7,878 bases of DNA from positions 1 through 7,878 of the forward strand of contig JBCDGZ010000222.1 of the NCBI GenBank assembly GCA_038750655.1, given 5' to 3'. Made by a program: the position numbers and the translations under genes. Shown in pieces: positions 1-6,500 of the stretch. The notes under the pieces were generated by a model, which saw nothing but the letters and a program-made list of their open reading frames with translations, did not search any database and was not told where the DNA came from. The stretch comes from JBCDGZ01 sp038750655 (GTDB lineage Bacteria; Bacteroidota; Bacteroidia; Chitinophagales; Saprospiraceae). Every line of letters begins with the position of its first letter. The stretch's first letter is position 1.

Positions 1-1239
1 GATAATGGTGGGGCGGTTTACAATAACGGCGCTACGACGGGAAGTGCAGCTTCTCCGCTTTTCATCAATACCCTGTTTACGGGTAATCGGGCCGAGAATA
101 ATGGCGGTGCGGTTTACAGCGATGGAACCAATGGTACGAGTACGCCTCGTTTTATGAATTGTTCTTTTGCGGGTAATTTTGCCCGTACGCTGGGAGGTGT
201 CTTTTATAATGAGACTTCGAATGTGATTCTGGAAAATAGTATTCTTTATGGCAATACGGGGGGGAGTATGGAAAATAGCAACAGCAGTCCAGAGGTCAAG
301 TTCAGCCTTTTGGAGGAAGCTAGCTGTCCTGCAGGGGCGGTCTGTGATGCCACTACTACCAACCTGCTTGGCCGCGATCCGCTCTTTGTCGATGCAGATG
401 GTGCAGACAACACTGCTGGAACGCCTGATGATGAGTTACAGCTCAGCATCGGATCGCCTGCTCTGGATGCCGGTACCTTTGTCGACGCACCTGCCGATGA
501 TCAAGACGGCCGCGAACGCCCGCAGGGCAATGGCATCGACCTGGGTCCCTACGAGTTAAATGCGGTCCTCTCCGACATTAAAGTCTTCCTGCAAGGTGGC
601 TATGTTGCTGCTAATGGTGAGATGCGTACCGACTTGGCTACTGCTGGAATGCTTCCTACCACTGAGCCATTTACGGCTATGGGCTTCCCTCATACTGGCG
701 GCGGCGGTGGAGAGACAACAACGCAATCCGTCTTTACCACTAACCAAATTACGGATTGGGTTTTCATTGAAATCCGGGATAAGAACAATGCCAATGTCGT
801 GGTGGCTACGCGCTCTGCGCTGCTGAGGAACGATGGCCATATTGTCGACCTGGACGGAGCGTCCCCCTTAGCCTTTTTCGATAAACTACCAGATACCTAT
901 TTTGTAGCTATTCGTCATCAAAACCACCTGGGTGTGCTTTCTGCTTTCCCCGTTGTCTTCGGGCAGACGGCCGGCTCCTACGATTTCACCGGTAGTCCCG
1001 ACCGCACCACTGGTGGACTACTCGGGGTGGTCGATATAGGGGGCATTTTGGCCTTACCTTCCGGTGACTTTGACCACAACGGACAGGTACAAAATACAGA
1101 TTACAATAGTGTGCTTCCACAACTGGGCCAGTCCGGCTACCTTCCCGGCGACATCGACCTCAACGGTCAAGTCCAGAACTCCGAAATTCAAATCCTATTG
1201 GTGCCGAATACAGGGCGTGGAGTGCAGTATAATTATTAA
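1..1239 (+). CDS. Secreted right-handed beta-helix protein with C-terminal EF-hand/dockerin-like pair (5' end missing)
   Basis: The frame is open from base 1 to the TAA at 1237-1239, giving 412 residues of a longer protein. The first in-frame Met (residue 52) lies inside a repeat and is not the true start. Residues 1-70 carry GG-A/V-V/F-Y repeats (NGGAVYN at 2-8, NGGAVYS at 34-40, LGGVFYN at 64-70), about 30 residues apart, typical of Pmp-like parallel beta-helices. Residues 127-185 (PLFVDADG, SPALDAG, DGRERPQGNGIDLGPYE) match the end of choice-of-anchor-Q-type helices. Residues 188-340 resemble a Bacteroidota extracellular module (IKVFLQGGY, DWVFIEIRDK, YFVAIRHQNHLGV). Two EF-hand loops follow: DFDHNGQVQNTD (356-367) and DIDLNGQVQNSE (384-395). 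The tail GRGVQYNY is not a recognisable T9SS sorting domain. The likely role is a surface or secreted adhesin-like or structural protein; no catalytic motif is visible. The architecture is read by eye and the substrate is unknown. Confidence 0.9.
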   Translation, partial: DNGGAVYNNGATTGSAASPLFINTLFTGNRAENNGGAVYSDGTNGTSTPRFMNCSFAGNFARTLGGVFYNETSNVILENSILYGNTGGSMENSNSSPEVKFSLLEEASCPAGAVCDATTTNLLGRDPLFVDADGADNTAGTPDDELQLSIGSPALDAGTFVDAPADDQDGRERPQGNGIDLGPYELNAVLSDIKVFLQGGYVAANGEMRTDLATAGMLPTTEPFTAMGFPHTGGGGGETTTQSVFTTNQITDWVFIEIRDKNNANVVVATRSALLRNDGHIVDLDGASPLAFFDKLPDTYFVAIRHQNHLGVLSAFPVVFGQTAGSYDFTGSPDRTTGGLLGVVDIGGILALPSGDFDHNGQVQNTDYNSVLPQLGQSGYLPGDIDLNGQVQNSEIQILLVPNTGRGVQYNY

Positions 1240-1289
1240 ACCAACCCCATTTTGTAGAGCGTTTTTCGAGAAGAAATGGAAATTTAGTG

Positions 1290-1323
1290 AAACGGGTTGC
1301 TGGCGAGAGCTGGTTGCCCGTTT
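1290..1323. terminator. Hairpin between convergent genes, possible bidirectional terminator
   Basis: AAACGGG (1290-1296) pairs perfectly with CCCGTTT (1317-1323) around a 20-base loop. On the plus strand it is followed by one more T and then CAATT. On the minus strand CCCGTTT is followed by CACTAAATTT. The hairpin lies 50 bases after the stop of the left gene and 6 bases after the stop of the minus-strand gene, where a shared terminator would be expected. The loop is large and the T tracts are short, so strength is uncertain. Confidence 0.45.
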
Positions 1324-1328
1324 TCAAT

Positions 1329-2753
1329 TCAGGCGCGGTAGGCCTTGAGCTGTGCCATCACCATCGGGAGGAGCTGTCCAAAAGGGATGATTTCGACGGC
1401 GAAGTTGCTGCCCGAGCAGATGGGGAATTGCGCTAGGTTACTGATTTCCTTTCGAGCGATTCGCTGAATATCAGTAGCATTGAAGTTAGCACGCGGAAGT
1501 TTGCATAGCAGCTTAATGAACCAACGAGCCCGTCGGGTATCCTGCCCTTGGAGATAGGTGTAGCAGTATCGCTGTATGGACTCAATTCGGTCGATGAAGC
1601 GCCCCCGGTCGCGCGTCAGCAAAATCAATAGCTCAGCGATCAGGATATTGACATTATCCCCACGTTTATCTGTCTGTGCTTTGAAGGTTTCATTGAGGTA
1701 TTTTCCCAATCGAAAGATATGATCTAACTGTAAGTACCCGCAATGTTTGAGGAAATGTAGGTAGGCTTCGATAATCAGAAACTGTGGCTGCAAAAGCTCG
1801 TGCTTACAAGTCTTGCTTCGCTGAAAAAGCGTGTAGGCTTCCTGATAGTCGCCCGCGTGCAGGTAGTTGATGATTTGGTAAAAACGCAGTAGGTAATCAT
1901 TGAAGGATTTCTTTTTGGCGTAGGGGGCGGCTTCTTTGAAGCATTTATTAGCCTCCTTATGTTGACTAAGGGCGATATGAGCAATACCTTTTTTAGCTAA
2001 AAAGAATTGGTTATGCGCTGCATATACACCAGGTATATTACGAAACTCTGAATAAGCGGCTCTACACGTCGCTATAACTTGTATGTAATCACCTGTATTA
2101 AACCTATGCATAACTATTAGTGTGTACTTATGTACTTTGTGTTTTATACTTTTTCCATTCAGCTGATTGATCTTTTCTATAGCCTTTTCAACATCTATCT
2201 TTTTTTGTGATTGATGAGCTGCACTGATAACTTTATTAAAATGTTGCTCAGTCTTTTTCTCAACTGTATATTCTCTTAAGAACTGATTTGTCTCTCGCTC
2301 AAAGTGAGCAGCTTTCTGACTATTTTTATTGTGGTAGGTATAATGATGAAATAAAATACTAGACAGCTCACAAGCCAAATGCGTAAAATCGTATTCTACT
2401 GCGATGTCATAAGCCTGCTTAATCAGTCTAACTCCTTCCTTCCGTCCTCCATTATTGAGTAAGATATGCCCGGCTAGAAATTTTTTTTGGCATTTTTTAA
2501 ATTTTTTTTCGATGAGATTCATGCCTCTTTGGGTGCTTAATAGTAGGAGGTCTTGGAGGACATTTAGGGTGCGAAACTTCAATTCCCGGTAGTAAGATTT
2601 TTGGTGTTTTTTGTCGCAAATTCTTTGGGCAAATGCGTCTTCACTGATGTAGTGCTGCTCCTGTACCATAGCGATAAATTCGCTTGGCTTGCCTTGAATT
2701 TGTTGGAGCAATGAAGGTTCAATAAGTGAAAAGTAGCATCTAATATTTTCCAT
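1329..2753 (-). CDS. Helical-repeat (TPR-like) protein of unknown function
   Basis: This is a 474-residue cytoplasmic-looking protein with no signal peptide or membrane segment. I do not recognise a named family. It is almost entirely alpha-helical with degenerate TPR-like pairs: NGGRKEGVRLIKQAYDIA (101-118), GDYIQVIATCRAAY (221-234), SQHKEANKCFKEAAPYA (263-279) and GDYQEAYTLFQRS (301-313). The N-terminal part (YYRELKFRTLNVLQDLLLL, 54-72) recalls the conserved helix of large Bacteroidota TPR-like hypothetical proteins; this is from memory. A Lys-rich stretch (KKFKKCQKKF, 83-92) is encoded by A8-A6-A8 runs. The start at 2753 follows an A-rich leader with no Shine-Dalgarno, normal for the phylum. 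The gene is divergent from the peptide gene at 2913, with 159 bases between the starts. The 5' half of the gene is clearly more AT-rich than the 3' half. The role could be scaffolding or regulatory protein-protein binding, but this is not demonstrable here. Confidence 0.88.
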   Translation of the reverse strand: MENIRCYFSLIEPSLLQQIQGKPSEFIAMVQEQHYISEDAFAQRICDKKHQKSYYRELKFRTLNVLQDLLLLSTQRGMNLIEKKFKKCQKKFLAGHILLNNGGRKEGVRLIKQAYDIAVEYDFTHLACELSSILFHHYTYHNKNSQKAAHFERETNQFLREYTVEKKTEQHFNKVISAAHQSQKKIDVEKAIEKINQLNGKSIKHKVHKYTLIVMHRFNTGDYIQVIATCRAAYSEFRNIPGVYAAHNQFFLAKKGIAHIALSQHKEANKCFKEAAPYAKKKSFNDYLLRFYQIINYLHAGDYQEAYTLFQRSKTCKHELLQPQFLIIEAYLHFLKHCGYLQLDHIFRLGKYLNETFKAQTDKRGDNVNILIAELLILLTRDRGRFIDRIESIQRYCYTYLQGQDTRRARWFIKLLCKLPRANFNATDIQRIARKEISNLAQFPICSGSNFAVEIIPFGQLLPMVMAQLKAYRA

Positions 2754-2780
2754 CTTTAAATTTTAGCGGATTATTGATTG

Positions 2781-2806
2781 ACAAGCACTTAGAGTGCGAT
2801 GCTTGT
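2781..2806. promoter_or_regulatory. Imperfect palindrome in the divergent intergenic region
   Basis: ACAAGCA (2781-2787) is the perfect inverse of TGCTTGT (2800-2806). Within it GCACT (2785-2789) and AGTGC (2793-2797) form an alternative 5-bp hairpin with a TAG loop. It lies 28 bases upstream of the minus-strand gene and 107 bases upstream of the peptide gene, where an operator acting on either promoter could sit. There is no T run, so it is not an obvious terminator. No convincing Bacteroidota -33/-7 promoter pair was found around it. The rest of 2754-2912 is AT-rich with nothing else recognisable. Confidence 0.3.
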
Positions 2807-2912
2807 GTAACATTTTAAATACGTGTCTAACGCCGAGGATCATCCTTTTTCACATTAGGGTAGGAATCAAAACTAATTTCAAACTCATTATTTCATCCTA
2901 ATTATTTGCCTT

Positions 2913-3029
2913 ATGTTATCAAAAATTGATGCTTTGCAGAAGGTCAAGGTGTTGACTTTCGCAGAGCAGAAAAGCATCACAGGAGGAAGTAGTGATACAA
3001 TTATCGTAGAAGATCTAACAGCGATGTAG
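2913..3029 (+). CDS. Small double-glycine leader peptide (bacteriocin/RiPP-precursor-like)
   Basis: This 38-codon gene begins at ATG 2913 and stops at TAG 3027-3029. The product starts MLSKIDALQKVKV and carries LTFAEQKSITGG at residues 14-25. That fits the double-glycine leader pattern (L-x-x-x-E-Q-K-x-I-x-G-G) of class II bacteriocins and Bacteroidota GG-type natural-product precursors, which are cleaved after GG by a C39-peptidase ABC transporter. The remainder, SSDTIIVEDLTAM, is a short acidic and hydroxyl-rich tail without Cys. No Shine-Dalgarno is visible, usual for this phylum. It is divergent from the TPR-like gene. No modification enzyme, peptidase-transporter or immunity gene is in the window. 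The tail is short for the family, and a Cys-rich stretch lies in the +1 frame right after it, so the gene may be frame-disrupted. It was identified from the motif alone. Confidence 0.62.
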   Translation: MLSKIDALQKVKVLTFAEQKSITGGSSDTIIVEDLTAM

Positions 3030-3126
3030 TCATTATCCTGCTTCTCACCAACCCGCACAAAATCCCTGGGGTCCTACGTCAATAGATTGTGGGTTTTGGG
3101 GATTTTGTCTATATTGTGGACCGTAG
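3019..3126 (+). other. Out-of-frame Cys/Trp/Gly-rich reading stretch overlapping the GG-peptide gene; possible displaced core peptide
   Basis: In the +1 frame relative to the peptide gene, 35 codons are open between TAA (3016-3018) and TAG (3124-3126). The translation includes HQPAQNPWGPTSI and ends DCGFWGFCLYCGP, with three Cys, two Trp and many Gly and Pro in its second half. That composition is typical of bacteriocin or RiPP cores. There is no ATG, GTG or TTG start in this frame, so it could be translated only by a shift from the upstream gene, or after repair of an indel near 2985-3027. It may equally be chance, because the same DNA forms a long inverted repeat. Treat it as a candidate remnant or frameshifted core, not as a demonstrated gene. 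Confidence 0.35.
3057..3108 (+). repeat. 10-bp perfect inverted repeat with 32-base loop
   Basis: ACAAAATCCC (3057-3066) pairs perfectly with GGGATTTTGT (3099-3108). An alternative pairing joins AACCCgCACAA (3050-3060, one bulged G) with TTGTGGGTT (3088-3096). The two share the left-arm bases 3057-3060 and so exclude each other. There is no following T run (CTATATTG), so this does not look like an intrinsic terminator. It overlaps the out-of-frame Cys-rich stretch. Confidence 0.45.
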
Positions 3127-3178
3127 TCATTTCCAAAAATAACAATCCATTTTTAAACTACTGTTGAACTTTGTTCAG

Positions 3179-3240
3179 CCTAATTATTCGTAATTAGAAT
3201 GAATTCAAGTTGCGATTCATCGCAACTTGTATCAATTAGG
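3179..3240 (+). other. Cluster of perfect hairpins in the intergenic region (structured RNA element or operator)
   Basis: Three dyads lie within 62 bases. CTAATTA-TTCG-TAATTAG forms a 7-bp hairpin with a UUCG loop (3180-3197). CAAGTTGCGA-TTCA-TCGCAACTTG forms a perfect 10-bp hairpin (3206-3229). CCTAATT (3179-3185) also pairs with AATTAGG (3234-3240), which would enclose the second hairpin and exclude the first. None is followed by a T run. This could be an mRNA 3' end or leader structure, the 5' portion of the RNA candidate that begins at about 3263, or a protein-binding palindrome. No known RNA family was recognised. Confidence 0.4.
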
Positions 3241-3262
3241 AGTTAAGTACATCAATGATGTT

Positions 3263-3398
3263 TTTAAACTGCTGAGCTTTGCATAAGTCCACCAGTTGAG
3301 AACTAATAATGACTACGTCGCTAAGGCGAAACCTTACTGGTGGGAAAGTTCAGATGGTTTAAATAGAGCCTGCCTCTCTTCGGAGAGGTAGGTTTTTT
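3263..3398 (+). ncRNA. Candidate structured small RNA with its own terminator (unclassified)
   Basis: Three nested, collinear helices close one long hairpin. TTTAAAC (3263-3269) pairs with GTTTAAA (3357-3363). CTGAGCTTT (3272-3280) pairs with AAAGTTCAG (3345-3353) with one G-U. CCACCAGT (3289-3296) pairs with ACTGGTGG (3336-3343). Small internal loops separate them: TG/ATG, then GCATAAGT/G. The 39-base apical region can form TCGC-TAAG-GCGA (3318-3329). Five bases after the outer helix an intrinsic terminator starts. In total 24 base pairs in register within about 100 bases are unlikely by chance. The 5' end is a guess and no promoter was identified. It is not tRNA, tmRNA, SRP RNA or RNase P by visible motifs, and it lacks the central bubble expected of a 6S-type RNA. 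It could also be the structured 3' UTR of the GG-peptide transcript. Confidence 0.5.
3369..3398 (+). terminator. Strong intrinsic terminator with UUCG tetraloop
   Basis: CCTGCCTCTC (3369-3378) pairs with GAGAGGTAGG (3383-3392) over 10 bp with a single G-U. The loop is TTCG closed by C-G, the extra-stable tetraloop. Six T residues (3393-3398) follow directly. No plus-strand gene longer than the GG peptide ends upstream, so it terminates either that peptide transcript or the RNA candidate at 3263. The minus strand lacks a matching T run, so it acts in one direction. Confidence 0.88.
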
Positions 3399-3515
3399 GT
3401 CCGCTCCACTCTCTTATTAACAACTGCGATTTCATTCGGTGTATACCGCTTGTGTTATCAGGCTACGTGTACAAGTTACGAATAATTTATTTTGTTCATA
3501 AAAAAAATTTAGAGC
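3399..3515 (+). other. Leader region of the metzincin/beta-helix gene
   Basis: These 117 bases follow the terminator and must contain the promoter of the gene starting at 3516, unless transcription reads through. TTATTTTG at 3487-3494 is a near match to the Bacteroidota -7 element (TAnnTTTG), but no TTTG -33 element is found at the right distance. An A8 run followed by TTTAGAGC precedes the ATG, an A-rich leader typical of the phylum. No small gene or strong hairpin is seen here. Confidence 0.35.
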
Positions 3516-6500
3516 ATGAGACAAAAAGTATTACTATTCCTTCTTTTCCTTAGTTTGACTTCTTCCCTGTTTGCTCAGCTCCCCTCCTTTCCTGGATGCG
3601 GCATGAGCGGTGACGTTCCTCCCGAGGATATTGGTCCGAGAGCTGGCTGCGAAAATTCTTTTACCGCCTTCATCGACCAGCATACCGATGATATGGTACC
3701 GCAGGGGATTACGCGAAAGTTGAGGATCAATACCAATGTGGTCTTTGTCCAGAATTTACAACGTAATCGAAATTTTAATTTGGACAATCCAGAGCATATG
3801 CAATTTTTCGATAACATTTTCAGTGAGCTGAATCGTCGGATGGAGGATTTGCTTCAAGAGTCCTGTGCCTGTCAGGAAGCTCCTGATCACTATGATAATA
3901 TTCACATCGAGTTCGTTCCTAATTTCATGGAAATGCGGACCCTGGACCTTTGGGATCATCTGAATGATCCGGATCCTACACTCGATACGCAAACCAGCGG
4001 CTACATTCAACAGCTGAAAGATAGGGTGAAGAACTTGCAAGGCTATGAGCCAGCAATCGATATTTTCATCACTAACGAAGGGCCTGCACTAGAGGATTTA
4101 CTAAGTTCTGAGGTGCCCCTCTGGAATCTTGCTAGTTTTCAGAATATATACAACAGCCAATGGTATTCTGCAAAGGCTAGCACTGACCTCACCAGGTCTG
4201 CCGCTTGGCATGCCCCGGACTTGTATTTGCGGTATTTGAATGTAATCAAGCACATTGGGAATGATCATCTGAATAATAATTTTACCCCATTTGCGGTGGG
4301 TGGATTTTTGCACGAATACCTCCACTTATTCCTACCTACCTTAGGCCACAAAGATGATTGCTATCAAAATGTGATGAATATAAACGGTGGATTGCGGCGC
4401 AAATCCCTCACGGGCTGTCAGGTTCGGGAGATGTACCTGTCATTGATGGGAAGACATGTCCGAAATTTCGTCGAGTGTGAGGATGCCCTGGAGTTTGATT
4501 TGACGATTGACACGGATGAAGTATGGAGCAACAACTTGAGGGTTTATGGAGATATTGTGATTGAGGAAGGAGCCTCCCTTACGGTAACTTGCGAGCTACA
4601 TTTCTCGCCTTCGGCCAATATCATTGTCAAGCGGGGCGGCCAGCTCATTGTAGACGGTGGCATTCTGACGGGCTGCGGCGAGTGGTGGCACGGGATCAAC
4701 GTGGAGGGCTACTCCGATGGTCCTCAAGCCATTGCAGGCTATGTAGAATTAAAAAATGATGCGATTATCGAATACGCCAATACTGCGATTTCGATGGCCA
4801 ATACCCAGTACCCCTGGCCCGCATTTGCAGACTACTACGGAGGCCTGGTCAAGGCGGAAAACAGCACCTTTCGAAAATGCCGACGGGCAGTAGAGTTTAT
4901 GCGCTACGGCGTAGGCACAGTCAAGGACCAATCCAGCTTCACCAACTGCACCTTCGAAGAAATGCGCGAAGGCGTCACCCTCTGGGCCGATAATGGTGTA
5001 ACTTTCAAAGGCTGCACCTTCCGAGACTTAGAGCAAAGAGGCATCCATCCCTACGATACCGAGGTCTTCGTCAATGATGGCTGTCGCTTCGAGAATATGC
5101 CCAGAGGAGTTGATATTATTACGACCTATCCGATTCCTTTTGCGCCACAGATTGGGGAGGCTGGTACCAATGTTAATGAGTTTCGTTGTGAGATTGGGGT
5201 GAATGCTACGGCCAGCGGAAGTATTACTCCTGTGAGAATTATAAATAATGATTTTTTTGGTGGAAATATAGGAGCTTCTTTTAGTGGTGTTAGCCATTAC
5301 CTAGTTCGTAGAAATGATTTCAGTAGCCATACGGTCGGTATCCGCTCTATAGCCGGAGGATTTTATGAGAATCAAATTCGGGAAAATAATCTTCACGCTG
5401 CTGATTTTGGCAGCGATGCGGTTTTTGATAACGGGGGATTACAGTATTGGGACAATTGCTTTGAGTCCAACCGCCAGATGGACATTTTGGTCAATCAGGG
5501 GGAGATTTTCCCTTCCCAAGGGGATGATGAATTCGCAGCAGGGAATTGTTTTACGCAAGGCCCACCCGAGATTTTTAATATGGGGCCTTCTATAGAATAT
5601 TACGTCAAAGAGGGGACGCCTATTGGTTCCTGCAAATTCCCTAAGAACTCTATCAATATAGATATTCGTTCTAGTAGGTTGGATAACCTGAATGCACAAT
5701 GCGGTTCACCGGGATTTACCACCGATCCGGTAGACGAGCTTTGCCGAGGTCCCTTCGAGACCATTGGAGATTTGGTGAAGGAGATCGAACAGCTGGAAAG
5801 TAGTGTTGAACTACTGAAGAGGGATACTACGCAAAGCCCCACTGATCGGGCAGCCTACGAACGCTGTCTTGATGGCTTGGTCTGGAATGCTGGCCAACAG
5901 TTGTTGACTGCTGATCCATCGGAAGAGGATAAGGAAGCCACCATCGCTTTTTTTGCCGATCGAAAGGTATTCAACTATCGTATTCAAGCTTATGGATTGA
6001 TGGTGAATTTTGGGGAATTGCCGAGAGCCCGCACTTACCTCAATGAATTGGCTATAGCTACCCAGGAGGAAAGTGACTTTGTGACTGTTCAGCAGCTCAA
6101 TCTGGATTATTTAGCCAATATGCAGGAGTATGTACTAGAGGAATCTGATGCTGCTCTTTTGTATCAGCTTGCCCGCAAGCCTGCCCCCCTCAGTGGTTAT
6201 GCGCGCTCCCTCTACGAAGTGCTGACCGGAGAGAAAGTCGAATTGGATATTCCCGACTTTGAGGAGGAATTCCTACCCCGTCAGCAAAATCGTCAACTGG
6301 AAGGCAAAACCATCTATTCGGCTCCCAATCCAGTTGTGAATGGTAAACATATTGTTTATTTTGAGAATAATTCATCGACTGTAATGCATCACTTAAGGGT
6401 CTATGACCTACACGGAAAACAGTGGCTGGATCAAAGTAACATTATAGGGGATACTTATCTAGTAGATTGCGCCCGCTGGCCCGCTGGCTTGTATTGGTTA

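Noticed and set aside
2778..2813. TTGACA (2778-2783) with TAACAT (2808-2813) as a sigma70-type promoter for the peptide gene
   Set aside because: The spacer is 24 bases, too long, and Bacteroidota do not use the Escherichia coli-type -35 box.
3030..3165. Read-through of the peptide TAG in the same frame, which stays open for many codons
   Set aside because: The translation is a nondescript Leu/Ser/Trp mix without motif, and no suppression signal is visible. The +1 frame is the more suggestive one.
2897..3188. 10-base direct repeat CCTAATTATT at 2897-2906 and 3179-3188
   Set aside because: It is short and AT-rich and could easily arise by chance. No duplication of flanking sequence or mobile-element boundary is seen.
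3309..3362. A 17-codon ATG frame inside the RNA candidate (contains LTGGK)
   Set aside because: It is too short, lacks a ribosome binding signal, lies wholly inside paired RNA arms, and its GG is not preceded by a leader-like pattern.
3263..3398. Assignment of the RNA candidate to a 6S-type RNA
   Set aside because: No central promoter-mimicking bubble is apparent and no family consensus could be matched from memory, so it is left unclassified.
3487..3494. TTATTTTG as a Bacteroidota -7 promoter element for the gene at 3516
   Set aside because: It is one base off consensus and no TTTG -33 element lies at the expected distance, so it is mentioned only in the leader entry.
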